A stretch of DNA of 64,000 nt, from the NCBI RefSeq assembly GCF_014633365.1, contig NC_068348.1, forward strand, positions 12,046,311-12,110,310, read 5' to 3'. The notes beneath the pieces were generated by a model. The model saw only the letters and a list, made by a program, of their open reading frames with translations. It was not told the origin of the DNA and made no database searches. Each line of letters begins with the position of its first letter. Position 1 is the stretch's first letter. Position numbers and translations under genes: made by a program. Shown piece by piece: positions 9,719 to 21,875 of this stretch. The DNA comes from Diospyros lotus. Taxonomy: Eukaryota; Streptophyta; Magnoliopsida; Ericales; Ebenaceae.

Positions 9719-10700
9719 CGAAACTCAATGAGGTGCAAGTAGTACGAGAATATGATGACGTGTTTCCAGAAGAGTTACCAGGACTACCTCCACCTCAGGA
9801 AATTGAGTTCTCAATTGAGTTAGTGCTAGGAACCCAGCCGATATCAATTCCGCCATACCGAATGGCTCCGGCGGAGATGAAAGAATTAAAGAGCCAGCTA
9901 TAGGAGTTGATTGATAAGGGGTTCATTAGGCCAAGCACGTCGCCATGGGGCGCACCAGTACTATTTGTAAAGAAGAAAGACGGGAGTCTAAGGATGTGCA
10001 TTGACTACCATCAGCTAAATAAGGCCACGGTAAAGAACAAGTATCCACTTCCAAGGATAGACGAGTTATTTGATCAACTATAGGGAGCGAAGGTGTTCTC
10101 GAAGATTGATTTGAGATCCGGATATTATCAACTGAGAATTAAACCAAATGATGTTCCAAAGATGGCATTTCAGTTGAGGTATGGCCATTTTGAGTACTTT
10201 GTAATGCCATTCGGATTAACTAATGCTCCAGCAGCATTTATGGATCTTATGAATAGGGTATTCAAGCCCTACCTGGATCGATTTGTGATCGTCTTCATAG
10301 ATGATATATTGGTGTATTCTTCGAATGAAAGTGACCACGAAGAGCACTTGAGAATAGTGCTAGGAACCCTCAGGAAACACCAATTATATGCCAAGTTCTC
10401 GAAGTGCGAGTTCTGGCTATCCCAAGTGGAATTTCTTGGGCATATGATCTTAGCCGAAGGAATCTCGGTGGATCCAGCTAAGATTGAGGCTGTTTGAGGA
10501 TGGAAGCAGCCGATATGTGTGACCGAAGTACGAAGCTTTTTGGGATTGGCAGGCTACTATCGAAGATTCGTGGAAGGGTTTTCGAAGATAGCTGCACCTA
10601 TGACAAAGCTCATACGAAAGGAGGTCAAGTTCGAATGAACTGCAAAGTGTGAGGAAAGCTTTCAAGAGCTCAAGGACAGACTGACCTCAGCACCTGTTCT
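9719..10700 (+). pseudogene. Reverse transcriptase region of pol
   Basis: RT follows the insertion. Recognisable motifs are [16 protein letters not shown] and [13 protein letters not shown] (N-terminal), [15 protein letters not shown] (catalytic Asp), [29 protein letters not shown] (the YXDD-equivalent), and FLGHMI then [11 protein letters not shown] (thumb/connection). RT would copy the genomic RNA to DNA. The frame is broken by TAG at 9901 and 10081, each where CAG (Gln) is expected, and by TGA near 10495 and 10636. The domain is otherwise well conserved, so decay is mainly by point mutation. Confidence 0.9.
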
Positions 10701-10704
10701 GGCA

Positions 10705-11268
10705 ATGCCTAGTGGGCCCGGTGGATATGTTGTATACACCGATGCCTCGAAGGTTGGTTTGGGTTATGTATTGATGCAACATGGTCGAGTAATAGCATAT
10801 GGATCACGTCAGTTGAAGAGGCACGAAGTGAACTACCCAACGCATGACTTGGAGCTGGCAACGGTGGTATATGCTCTGAAGCTATGGAGGCACTACCTAT
10901 ATGGAGAGACGTTCGATGTATTCACAGACCACAAAAGTCTAAGGTATGTGTTCTCGCAGAAAGAGTTGAACATGAGGCAGCGACGCTGGATGGAGTTCCT
11001 GAAGGACTACAACTGCACCATCTTGTATCACCCGGGGCGTGCCAATGTGGTAGCTGATGCTTTGAGTAGGACTGTGCCTACTGTTATGGCCGGGTTGATG
11101 GCCCAGGAGTGGCTATTGATTGAGGCTTTTAGCCTGATGACAGTGAGTGTAGTACCGAAGGGATCTTCTGTCCTAACAGATGGCCTGGCGGTTCAACTGG
11201 ATCTGGAGACCGAAATACGGGAGGCTAGTGGGAGTGACCGGCGTATACGTCTATGGGTAGATGAGTAA
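10705..11268 (+). pseudogene. RNase H region of pol
   Basis: The open stretch begins with [17 protein letters not shown] (first catalytic Asp), then [20 protein letters not shown] with the conserved Glu/Asp, [23 protein letters not shown], and ends with [15 protein letters not shown]. It removes the RNA strand during reverse transcription. The frame closes at TAA 11266-11268, in the linker to integrase where a continuous polyprotein is expected, so it is another break. Confidence 0.9.
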
Positions 11269-11295
11269 GGCCAGCCCAAGAGTTCAGATTTTGAG

Positions 11296-12198
11296 ATGCG
11301 AAATGGCATTCTCAGGTTTCGGGGTAGAGTGTACGTGCCAAACCTTCGGGAGTTGAGGCAGAAAATTTTGGATGAAGCCCATAGAGCTAAGTATACCGTG
11401 CATCCAGGAGCCACGAAGATGTATCGAGATCTTCAAGAAATCTACTGGTGGCCTGGGATGAAGGCCAGCGTGGCAAGGAGAGTGGCACAATGCGATATAT
11501 GCCAAAGGGTAAAGATTGAGCACCAGAAACCCGCAGGGTTGATGAGACCTTTGGAAATTCCCGAGTGGAAATGGGAACATATCACGATGGATTTCGTGAC
11601 AGGATTTCCAAAGAGCCGAAAGGGCAATGATGCCATTTGGGTGGTGGTAGACAGGTTGATAAAGTCAGCCCATTTCCTGCCTACGAGGATGGTTCAACCG
11701 GTACGAAAATTTGCAGAGCAGTATGTGAAGGAAATCGTACGACTCCATGGTGCACCGGTAAGTATAGTTTCAGATCGGGACCCAAGGTTCACCTCGAGAT
11801 TTTGGGAGAGTTTACAGGAATGCATGGGGACCCAGCTGAAATTGAGTACGGCTTATCACCCCCAGACTGACGGGCAATCAGAGAGGATAATTCAAACTCT
11901 TGAAGATATGTTGAGATCCTGGGCCCTTGATTTTGAAGGAAATTGGGAGGAGCATCTGCCATTGGTAGAATTCGCGTACAACAATAGTTACCACGGCAGC
12001 ATTGGGATGGCTCCTTATGAGGCTTTGTATGGAAGAAAGTGTCGATCGCCTATCTGTTGGACCGAAGTAGGGGAACGACAGATGTCGGGGCCTGAGCTTG
12101 TGCAACAGACTACTGATAAGATTCGAATAATCCAAGAGAGGATCCGAGCTGTGCAAAGCCGACAAAAATCCTATGCTGATCAAAGAAGAAGGATCTAG
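11296..12198 (+). pseudogene. Integrase region of pol
   Basis: 300 codons. An HHCC zinc-binding region (HPGATKMYRDLQ then CDICQRVK), the DDE core (ITMDFVTGFP for the first Asp, SDRDPRFTSRFW for the second, HPQTDGQSERIIQTLEDML with the Glu) and the GPY/F-side segment are all visible, with catalytic residues present. It inserts the cDNA into chromosomes. The frame ends at 12196-12198 by a frameshift: the following chromodomain part continues in another frame from about 12195. Confidence 0.9.
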
Positions 12199-12641
12199 AG
12201 TTTGAGGTTAGGGATCTAGTGTATCTCAAGGTGTCACCCCAGCATTTGGTGACGCGTGGAAGTGGTAAAGGAAAGCTAAAGCCAAGGTATATAAGACCAT
12301 ATCCGATTGTGGAAAGAGTCAGACTTTTGGCCCATCGATTGGGACTTCCGCCTAGCTTGTCCGGGATTCATAATGTGTTCCACGTCTCCCAACTTCGAAG
12401 GCATGTGCCAGATCCAACCCTCGGAGTTCGAGTGGAGACAATTGAGCTAAGGAATGACTTGACCTACCTGGAGTCACCTAGAGCAATTTTAGATCGTCGG
12501 ACTCAAGTGTTGCGAAATAAAGAGATTCCGTTAGTGAAGGTTCAGTGGGGAAAGCACTCGGATGATGAGGCAACGTGGGAACTTGAGGAAACAATTAGGA
12601 AGAAATATCCTTATCTATTCGAGGAAATGGAAATAGAGTAG
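12199..12641 (+). pseudogene. Integrase C-terminus with chromodomain-like tail
   Basis: Starts with a YLKVSP / KPRYIRPYPIVERV integrase C-terminal (GPY/F-like) segment and HNVFHVSQLRRHVPDP. It ends with a chromodomain-like stretch (VKVQWGKHSDDEATWELE). In plant chromoviruses this tail is thought to steer integration to chromatin. It is out of phase with the integrase core. Stop at 12639-12641, about 80 bases before the polypurine tract. Confidence 0.88.
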
Positions 12642-12718
12642 GAAATTTTTTTTCCAGAATGCCATAATTATTTAACCTTCAATCAATTCGAGTATATTTC
12701 AAATTTCAAGGACGAAAT

Positions 12719-12735
12719 TCTTTTAAGGGGGGGAG
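12719..12735 (+). other. Polypurine tract of the chromovirus
   Basis: Directly follows a GGACGAAATTC segment and reads TTTTAAGGGGGGGAG just upstream of the 3' LTR at 12738. The same GACGAAATT-plus-polypurine context precedes the LTRs at 53461 (plus) and 60780 (minus). Confidence 0.85.
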
Positions 12736-12737
12736 AA

Positions 12738-14950
12738 TATAACGCCCTATATTTTCGTGAAATTGTCACGTATTTTAAGTGAGTTTAAAATACCAAAAAA
12801 ATATGTTTGAAATGGAAACAAGTGACTGAATCAGTCGCAAGGAGTGCCCTGGAGCTTGGATACCTAAGGTTAAAGGAATATTTTTGATGAGCGTCTCGAG
12901 GCGAGATTTATGAAGCTGAAAGAAATCAAATCAGAAATGGTTTTCGATTAAGCTAAGTTGTAGCCTAAAAAGATCGAATGATGGTAAGGGGCTTCCAAAA
13001 AATCATATATATTGAGTAATTTTGAGTTAATAATTTTGGGATTTTAAGTATCTCGATAAATTTGATGTTTGAGGGTATAATTCTAATTAGAGAAATTATC
13101 CAAATGAAAGAATGATGAAATTATGAGCTTAGGTGGTAAAATGTTAAAGTTGAAAACTTGAAATATGAGCCAAAGTGTTATTTGAAAGAAGTTTGGGGTT
13201 TTAGCTTGGATTTCAAAAGTTAGATTAGTTCTAGTCTTGGATTTTAAAAGCCACTCAATTATGGCTTTGAGTCTTTGGAGTCCATGGCTAAGATTGTGAC
13301 AAGTGGCATAACACCATTGGTTGAAGGATTCTATAAATAGGCACCTTGAGTTGCTCTCAAACCATTCCAAACAAATTTGAGGAGTGAAGAACTCTAAGAG
13401 GAGGAGCTTGCTCTAGAGAGAGAGAAGGAGGTTCGGCAAGAAGGCGGGAAGAAAGTGGAGAAGAAGCGGCGGAGAATGAGCCTCGTCGGAGTTGCAGGTC
13501 TTCGCTGGAATTTGCCAAAATCAGTCAGCAAAAAGGCGAGGTAAGTCCCTTTTTTTTATAATCTTGTAGAGGGGGAAGAGAGGGTCATGTAGGTTCAAAC
13601 GGGGGTTGAATCGGAGTTAAAATGAGGGAGATATGGCAGAAATACCAAACCGAGGCGTTGCTGTCCGAAACTGTTAGGCAGCGCGTGAAATACACTCGCC
13701 GGATACTAGCTGCGCGTGAGGTTGCGTGGCCAGCCTTCTTAGGGCGCGTGAGAGCGCGTGAGATGTCCTTTTTCCATGAAATTTTTCAATTATGCCCATA
13801 ATTTAATACCCTTCAACTTTATTAATTTAATACCCTTCAACTTTATGTAAAAATATTTAAGGTTAGATTTACCGAAATGTATGTTTTATGCAAAAACCTA
13901 AGCCATTTGCTGTAAAATTATACCGTCGAAGAGATAACCCAACAAGGTGAGACTCCGTGAGACTCTATACTCCAAATCCTATTTTTTATTCTCTTATGAG
14001 AGACTTCTATTGCATGACTCGTATTTCGTGAAGTTCTTATACGTAAACTCTTATTATTCGCTTACGTGAAATCATGTTACATTTATGAACTAAATTTTCC
14101 TAAAAATATATGTTGTTGGCTTTTTAATTGTTGCATTTATAAATTCCGTGTGGCCATACTGTTGTACCTATTTATTGTTGGCCGAGGGAAAAAGTCGGAG
14201 ATCCCCCGAGAGGCGCTATGCGTGCGCCATCGAGAAAGCTCTCGTGGGGAAGACCGTAAGTCTAAGGCACAACGGATGTGGTGCTTGCATGAGTTCTATG
14301 AAGTTGGGACGAAGTGACATGATTAGGGACCTCCCGAGAAGCGCTATACGTGCGCCATTGAGAAAGCTCTCGTTGGAGGAGGGTGACGTGTTCATGAGGC
14401 ACTTCAGAGTAGTTCTCGTTGTCTTCTCATACATTTTATACCTGATCATGCATCGATATAAACTATTATTTTTTTGGAGTTTCTCACTAGAAGATTCATC
14501 TTCTAATTGGACTATGTCCCTGGAATATTCAAACGTTCCAGGTTCTAAGGGAAATGAGGTAGCTGAAGAATAAGTTTAATTTGCTGTTTATAGCATGTTT
14601 AGAATATTTTCATTTATATGCGAACCTATGTTTGTCTTGGATATGTTTAAGACGTTCAGTTATATCTTGCGAGAGATGATGTCCATGTAATTCATTTTGT
14701 AAACGTCTTGAACAATTTTATGATAAATAAAGTATTATGGTTGTGAACCATATCAGGTTCGATCTAGCTTCCGCATTCGAGATTTTAACGCCTGTCTTAG
14801 CTATTCGATTATTGGGTTTGTTAAGCTGAGAAGGTGTAAATTTGGATTTTGGGGATATTGTGTGATGTATGACAGCTATTGTGATATGAAAAGTGTTTAT
14901 ATTCCCAAAATCCTAAGTTATAACACGCTCAAGAAATTTGGGGTGTTACA
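12738..14950 (+). repeat. 3' LTR of the Tekay-like chromovirus
   Basis: 2213 bp, partner of 324-2526. Differences include an extra ~30 bp near 13805-13840 from local duplication of a CCCTTCAACTTTAT unit, a missing 12 bp near 14542, and scattered transitions. It carries TATAAATAG (13332-13340), donor-like sites (13541, 13947), CGCGTG boxes (about 13682-13765), the palindrome (14518-14542) and AATAAA (14726-14731). Confidence 0.95.
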
Positions 14951-14955
14951 CCTTA
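14951..14955. repeat. Target-site duplication CCTTA (right)
   Basis: Exact partner of 319-323. Confidence 0.93.
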
Positions 14956-15531
14956 TGTGCTACTATTTCTTTAACTGGTGGTTTCGTAAGAAGATAGCTC
15001 TTTATCGTATAAAGAATCTTATCATATGTGAGGACTATCCTCAAGATGATCTCCCAGTCATAGAAATTAGTCTCATTGAAGGTATAATTGCCCTCGAGTA
15101 TCGATCTTATCGGCATGTTTCCAGACATTCTGGATCAACAACTGAATAGAGATATTATTATAATCATATTAAATTGCGAAATCATAAATTGCAAGAAGTA
15201 ACATTTTATGATTGCTCCCACTATTTTCTACGAGTTTGCCACCCTCAAGACATAACTCGGGAAATCCCGTTGGAAGATTTCCTAGCGGGCTAGGATCCCA
15301 TCTCCCCTCGCACAACCTTAAGTGACTCAACAAATTGTGCTAGGATCGATTAGGTAGGTACTTGCTACCAATTGCATCTCCATGCAACTCCTAGATTCAT
15401 TGGGTTGACAACTCCTTGCCAAGCACATCTTATGTGACTCCTAATCTTTGCCTCTATACTCAGTAAGGCCTTGAGTGACTCAACAAATCCCACATTTCTA
15501 GTTAAGTCGGACCCACCATTCAGGGACATCT
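14956..15531 (-). other. Interior of the outer copia-style element, continued
   Basis: Continues the sequence left at 323. It contains two of the three copies of the CTTGAGTGACTCAACAAAT-like motif. No convincing coding frame on either strand. It ends with CATCT (15527-15531), duplicated at 18235-18239. Confidence 0.45.
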
Positions 15532-18234
15532 TGTAACGACTCGCTCCCACTTACGGCGTCACCGATAAATAATCGACCTGATTACTCACCCGACAAACCA
15601 CGACTAAAGGGTTGGACTATGTTCCAATAGGAAACGCCCTAAGTGGGAACTAGGTTTCGTCCTTCCCTTCGTTCCACTCGGGAATCGGTCCCAACTCAAT
15701 CAAGAAAACACAGCGGACCGAGACCCGAAACCCGAGTGGGCTTCACCTCTCTTCAGCTGGCCCCATAGTAAGCCAGAGGTGACCCAAGCATAAGGCTAGC
15801 ATACAAACACTTCGCTGAGTATTTGGGGATTTATGAGAACGTACCTTACTGATCTTTACTTGGTCCGAAACTCATCTTAGCCAACTAAGCCATATCCAAA
15901 GAACAATCTCACAATCATTTATCATACTACGATGATTACAACAATTAAATACGTCTAGTGCTCAATATCACTTATACTCAATTACATGAATACATAAAAA
16001 AAAAATTACAATGGAATACACAACAACACATCTCAGGCAACAAAGTTAATTGCCACAACAGCCTCCCGACGCCGTCCCTGCTTGCCTCTAGACTTGCAAC
16101 ATCTACACATGAGGTAAAACCTCATGAGTCATAAAGACTCAGTAAGGGTGCAATGCATGTAAATATGAATATAATCATGTTTATGTATGCCAAATGCATA
16201 CAAATGAGGCAAGGTCCACTTATCCTCACAACCCTCCAAGGTTTGAGGCATTAACCTATCAGCCCTCACAACACTAGTCCTCCATATGGCCACAGGTCCA
16301 CTAGTTCTTGCATCACACAAGATATAAGCACTACATGCCAATGCAACATAAAAACATTATCAAACATATTTACCTACTTACAAAGCCACCTCCACATGGG
16401 GCCGTCCCTTACCTGGCTCGAAGCCTCATCTGCCACGGGCGAGAATTCCAGCCCGAACTCCGAGCTCTTCTAGGATCACTGCCTTTTCGGTTGAACCTAG
16501 ATGCAAACACACACAAACCCAACACCATTAACATCCGGCATTCAACCAATGCCCTCAACTACACCGTATACCGCAAAACCACTCGACAACAACTCAACAG
16601 AAACCACCCAAACCATGGTCATAATCCAACCATAACCTATTCCATATTATCTCAAATAATGGAAATTGATTCGAAAAGAAATTAAATAAATTTACCTCAG
16701 TCAATTTGGAAACGAAAATCGGCCAATCGCCCAGACCGGCATTGCCTCATTGACTGCTATCTCAAGCCCAAAATCCCATTCTCGAGCTTCCAGTATGCTC
16801 CACGAGCCTCGAAATAATTTTTAGAACTTTTCCGAAATTTTCTGGGATTTTTCTCCTATTTTTCCTATTTTTCCAGATTTTCTTATTTTCTATTTTCTTT
16901 TCATTTTTTTTTCTTTTTCTTTATATTTTCCTCCCCTGCTTCATCTTCCCGCGCGTGCTACTATTCATTATCTTCAACCTCCAGCGCGCGCCCACCGCAA
17001 TCGGCCACCGCCCTTGCTCGCTGCCATTGCCTTCGCCCATTGGCCGGCCACCTCTAGCTGCCTCCGACTGCATCACGCCGCACGCACCTACCGGTCATCA
17101 GCCTCAACCACCGCGGCCCGCGACTCCCTGCTCGCACCAGCCATCGCCATAGCCGAACCAGCTGCCACTACGCGCGGCCGTTTCTGGTCGTGAGCTTCGC
17201 CTCTGGGTCACCGCGACTATCGCCTGCCTCCTTCCTTGCTGTTCGGAGCATGGACAGAAGCCACATCCGCCATGGCCGCCTCTGCTCGCTGTCGTTGCTG
17301 CTTACATGGCCGTCGCTGCATCACGCAACCTCTTGGCTGGCCATCTCTCCATCTCTTAATCTCTCTCTCACTCTCTCCTGCAAGCTCTCTCTCTCTCGGC
17401 TTCTCGCGATCTTCGGCCAGGCTCCCTCTCTCTCTCTCTCATTCTCTGTTTCGGCTATCAAATGGCAGCCATGGTTGCTGCCTTCGGTTAGCACATCCGG
17501 CCAGCATCTCTCTCTCGCAAGCTCTCACTTGCGATCTCTCTCTCAATCGCTCGATCTCTCTCTACCGAGCTCTCTGTTTTTAAATTCAAAATTTGAATTT
17601 GAAATGGAAGCAACAAGCAACTCACGCCTGTGTATATATATACATATATATATAATACACAATTTATATGAATTCTCCCAATTTCATATTTATTTCACTT
17701 GGGGACCTCATAATTCCACTTCAAAATTTTGATAATTACATTTGGGCCCTCCAATGCCTTATTAATTATCATTGCCATCCAAAATCTTGATTTCTCAAAA
17801 ATTTAATTACCGACCTTTACTCGGGAGTATCGATTTCGTCCCTGCACCTACACGAGACATTTATTCCATCCGTAAACGCCTAAGGGTTGCCTTATTCGCC
17901 AAACCGGACCACCCTTAGGGTCCCTTCAACTTCTCGGAGGTCCCCTACGATCATTCGGTCCTGGCACCCCTTTTGGGTTTATACAGAATTTAATCCAAAA
18001 ATTATTCCCGATCAGACTGCTTCTAGCGTCATAAACCTCGCCTTGAGACGCTCATCAATCTCTTGCCCTCTTCCCTAGACATCCAAGTCCCGGGGCATTC
18101 TCGGCCGTCGATTCGGCGATTTTATTAATTAATTTCTCAAAATTAACTCTTGGGCTTCCCGGACCACCCGAGGTCCTTACAAAATAATAAAAAAATTATT
18201 TATTTTTCAATATCATGTAATATCGGTTATTACA
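15532..18234 (-). mobile_element. Solo LTR, 2703 bp, chromovirus type
   Basis: TGTAACGACT to GGTTATTACA with an exact CATCT duplication on both sides and no interior. It shares with 6900-9713 and 58186-60780 the CTCCCACTTACG start and a CTCAGTAAGGGTGCAATG-type segment (16137-16155), so minus orientation is inferred. A weaker reverse donor-like site (GAGGTAAAT) is near 16692. The segment 16940-17580 is GC-rich then CT-rich with TCTCTC tracts. Open frames of up to 180 codons there are composition artefacts. Confidence 0.88.
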
Positions 18235-19149
18235 CATCTCATGGCCCATGGAACATAGGAATCATAGGTGACACATGACCTTGAGTGACTCAACAAATCA
18301 AGTGCCAGCTAGAAACCTAATGCTTCATAATGATGGAAGGCAAGTTGGCTTAATATTAATGAGGGATTTATTATTTATTTACTTAGGTCTCATCACATGC
18401 AATTAATCAAATTAATAATGCATAATAAACGACTCAAACCAGTGTATGGTATGGATAACTACGGCTAGCCCCCTCGAGCCATAGAAGGGAAGCTAGCAAG
18501 TCAAACCTAGTTGAAGAATCACATCTTGCTTCTCAAGCACATTCTCCAAGCCTTCGTTGGTCTTCGAATCTTGTCTTCAATTTGGCTCCATCTCTTGCTC
18601 TTCATACAAATTACAACTATCACTCCTCTATTCTATTCTACATACATTACATAGAATCAGAAACCCCGAGTTACATTCGGGGGGAGTGAGATGAGAAGAG
18701 AATGTACATCAAAGTATAAGAGAGGCAGGACACGCAGGCCCTATTTCAAAAACCAAATTTACAAACATTCATTCCCAACAATAAGATAAATGGTCGACTC
18801 GATCCATACCATACACCCATGCAATCAATCACATTGATTCATTTAGATTATGTTAATTAATTGTCGCATCTATTTCAATCTTAATGAAACGCTTTCAATA
18901 AATTGAAAATTTGTATAATTTTGGAAAAACAAACTTGTTTTAATTGTGTTGGGCTTGGGCTCCATCCATTAGTCTAACTAACAAGGCTCAACAGGCCTTG
19001 GATCAACCAATGTATGTCAAACATACACTAGCAGCCAATAATTAATAAATAATCCAATTAACAGCCCTGACCCAATTTTAATCACGGCCCATAAGTGTCA
19101 TACACTCATGGATCGGATAAAAAATAATAAAAAATAGCCAAACAATTTG

Positions 19150-19560
19150 GCCGGGCCCCATCAAAGGGAACGGAACGCACTGGGCTACCGAAGGGTCGGC
19201 CCGGGTGCTTCACGTGGACCCCGGGGAATGGTCAAACCAAAGCTTGGGCCGCGCCTGGCGTGTGCTGGGCGCGCGGCAGGGCCGCTGGGGGGGGCGAGCG
19301 CGGCCCACTGGGGCTGCGCGGGGCGCGCAACAGCAGCGCGGGTCGCACCCGCGGGTCGTCCACGGGCGCGCGAGTCGCACCGGTAGGCCGCGGGTCGCGC
19401 GCGCGCGCGCGGCCGCGCCTGGCAACGCCCCAGTGCGCGCGGCCGCACCTAGCCGGGCCATGCGCGCGCCCAAGCCGCCCCAAGCCGTGCCCAGCGCGCA
19501 CGGGCCCCACTCGGCCGCGTCTTTCGACGCCCCGGTGCATCCGTATGCACCCCGAACCCC
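19150..19560. other. GC-rich island in retroelement leader
   Basis: Dense GCGCGC and CCGC runs give long overlapping frames on both strands (87-156 codons). All are Arg/Ala/Pro/Gly-rich, the signature of composition and not of a protein. The island lies about 150 bases from the primer-binding site. Confidence 0.6.
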
Positions 19561-19715
19561 AATTTTCGCTTTTTCGTGTCATACACGATCTTTTGCCCTT
19601 TCACCAAAAACGTTTTGCAATCCAAAAAAATACAAACACAACAATTATTTAATTATTTCACAAATAACAACATAACCGAATCCACATATAAGGAATTGAA
19701 ATATTTCGACGATGA

Positions 19716-19726
19716 CTCTGATACCA
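19716..19726 (-). other. Primer-binding site, initiator tRNA-Met (minus)
   Basis: The reverse complement reads TGGTATCAGAG, starting one base after the LTR's CA end at 19728. It fixes the polarity of the outer element. Confidence 0.8.
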
Positions 19727-19727
19727 C

Positions 19728-21407
19728 TGAAAGTAAAGTAAGATCGCTACGGGGCAAGCAGCGCAGTTCAAAATTTTTGAACCTTACCCCGATCCCGGCA
19801 ATTGGATCAACGTCGAAATCAAATCATTCACAAACAAATAAATAAATCTAACCTTTAGATTATCGAGTCGTTCGCGGATTCGAGCCGTCCAAGCGTCCGG
19901 CCTCTAACTCGTGATACGCGGCACGCGTCCGTTAGCAAGGAGAGCGGAATAGGAATGCTAGCTCCTTCTCCTTTGCGCGGCTTGTGTATAGACGATAAAA
20001 GAATGCCCACGTTTCAAATTGATGCCAAAAAGAAACGGGAAGAATGAATGTCAATACGTTTTTCAACTCTTGAAAAATGACACTAAAAATCACTTCAATC
20101 ATGGACAACCTATAAAAGGATATTTATAATGAAATATCCTAGGGTTTCGAAAACCCTAATGGATTGGGCTAGCCAAAAAATATTTTATTTCCTATTTGCC
20201 ACTCCAACAAATAGTAAATTATTAAATTAGAAACTCTTTCCTAATTTAATCAATTGCCATTTTAGGAAACTCTTTTCATTATGACGACTCCTCGTCATAT
20301 CGACGTCATTACGTCTATTTGTTCTTTTTCCGTGAGAACCTACGACGGCATAACTTCTTACCGAAGTGTCCCACTTAACCATACGTCCACTCTCCTGGTT
20401 TAAGCCAGGGACCGTGCCCATTACGTATGACTCATTAGGCTTCCGAATATGTTGGCAGTGTGTCGGTACGAACACATAAGACAAGATTGGCCTCTAGCAA
20501 GGCATCGCCTACCCAATTATTCAGAAGGATTCATAATCTGCAAATAACCTTTCACGAGCATGGTTACCGTGTAATTCGATCCTCTCGTCAATGTATCTTA
20601 TGTGATCTCAAGTATGGCGATGTGTTGCTTGATAACGATCACATGAGTTTTCTTCGGTCTTCCGGATATCTTCACTTAATTAGAAAGTAAATCAATAACT
20701 CCTTATTGATCTCTTTCACCATGGCCATGGATTTAAAGTGAATATCTACCGAAGGCGCCTTAGATACATCATCCTCTATCAAGGGATAGACGAGTTCCAT
20801 CTTGGTTACACACCCATCTCTATAAGCCTCACGGTATACCCAACGATCGCCCACATGCAGCCTTTGTCTAGGCTCATCGAAACGATGTCAAAGCATACCG
20901 GTCTTTTTATGAGATGACCGTAACAACCTCAGGTCCAAGGATTAGTTACACCCATCTCGTATGAGAATTCCATAAACATATAACCAAAATGGATTCTCAT
21001 GGCGAGTCATGTCCAGTGACACGTTCTCCAACATTGGTCACCTATGTACTTGTCTAGGCATCCCCATACCTATGGGTGTGAGACCCCCATTGCTATCACA
21101 TAGCAAAAACATAGCACATACAAGTCTTACCGCAATTGTCAATGTCCATTCTTGACATTGCTACGACTTGGGAGATTTAATGATGTCTAGAAACTGTGAT
21201 GCATCATCTCACATCTTAATAGATTAATCATAGTATACATCATATGGACTTCTATCTAGTTTCATTCGGTTATTACAATAATAACTAAAAACTAATAGAA
21301 TGACTTCTTGTGAATTTGAATAACTCCTTATTCAACTAATAACATGATTACAATTGTCAGTGTACAACATGCCCAATCTGATTGGGTCTAGAGCACCTAC
21401 ACTAACA
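19728..21407 (-). repeat. 5' LTR of the outer copia-style element, 1680 bp
   Basis: On the minus strand it begins TGTTAGTGTAGGTGC at 21407 and ends CTTTCA at 19728, followed by the primer-binding site. The partner LTR must lie before position 1 of the window. Confidence 0.75.
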
Positions 21408-21875
21408 ATTTTTACTTATTTATTTTTTTTAGAATTAAATTATTAATACCATTATTATTTTTTTTTTTCTAGATCTTTACACATAGCTATAGAAAGAAGG
21501 AGAGCCGAGGAGACGTAGATGAGACAAAGTCTGAGAGAGAAAGGGAGTTGAGGAGATGTCGTCAGAGCTAAGGACACATAGCCAAAGAGAAAGGAAGCTA
21601 AGGATGAAGGGGGACACCAACATTTGGTGTATCAATGCAATGAGTTTTTAGTTTTCAAATATTTTTCAAAAACAAACATAAAATGCAATGAAAGATAAAG
21701 CATAAGATCACCTTGCAAGACTCAATTTCCAAACCACCACATACATAATATCGAAACCACACCATAGGGTGTTAAGGGATATACCTTACGTTGGATTCAA
21801 ATCTGGTGAAGAGGCTCAAATCTCCTCCAGTGGTAGCAACTCTTGCCTCTAGTAGCTCCCAAACAACTCTACCGG
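21408..21875. other. Unassigned sequence between LTRs
   Basis: T-rich stretch, then a purine-rich part (21490-21620) similar in reverse complement to the CTCCTCAACT-rich repeats near 26280-26390 and 28480-28600. It ends in ACCGG at the solo LTR. No gene seen. Confidence 0.4.

Larger units (their letters stand above)
324..14950 (+). mobile_element. Tekay/Del-like chromovirus (Ty3/gypsy), complete but inactive
   Basis: Order seen: 5' LTR (324-2526), initiator-Met primer-binding site (2529-2540), gag, protease, reverse transcriptase, RNase H, integrase, chromodomain-like tail, polypurine tract and 3' LTR (12738-14950). The domain order and C-terminal chromodomain are those of plant chromoviruses, and LTRs over 2 kb fit the Tekay/Del clade. 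Two later insertions split it: an Athila/Tat-like element in gag and a solo LTR between protease and RT. The two LTRs differ at about 20 positions in their first 560 bases by eye, plus a roughly 30-bp indel, so the insertion is not recent. Several nonsense codons and at least one frameshift in gag-pol make it non-functional. Confidence 0.93.
18235..19727 (-). other. Leader/interior of the outer copia-style element
   Basis: Runs on the minus strand from the primer-binding site into the interior. AT-rich except for a sharp GC island at about 19150-19560. No gag motif was found. Confidence 0.45.
1..21407 (-). mobile_element. Large copia-style LTR element, 5' part, heavily interrupted
   Basis: Read on the minus strand, an LTR (21407 to 19728) starts with TGTTAGTGTAGGTGC and ends in CA. 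It is followed by a tRNA-Met primer-binding site and then by non-coding leader and interior sequence running down to position 1. The interior is recovered by removing the precise insertions at 324-14950 (duplication CCTTA) and 15532-18234 (duplication CATCT). A motif close to CTTGAGTGACTCAACAAAT occurs at 15317, 15470 and 18280, on both sides of the second insertion, which supports continuity of the host sequence. No gag or pol reading frame is visible in the retained interior, so this may be a large non-coding derivative (LARD type) or an autonomous element whose coding part lies upstream of the window. Placement in copia rests on LTR termini and style only. Confidence 0.55.

Noticed and set aside
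14148..14573. 109-141-codon frames in both chromovirus LTRs
   Set aside because: They overlap the LTR R/U5 region, are interrupted differently in the two LTR copies and have no family features.
17190..17732. 180-codon plus-strand frame with an overlapping 115-codon frame
   Set aside because: It lies in the GC/CT-rich part of a solo LTR. The residues are Ser/Leu-rich from TCTCTC runs and no domain is seen.
19185..19675. Cluster of 79-156-codon frames on both strands
   Set aside because: All overlap a GC island. They are Arg/Ala/Pro-rich in every frame, as composition alone predicts, and lie in a retroelement leader.
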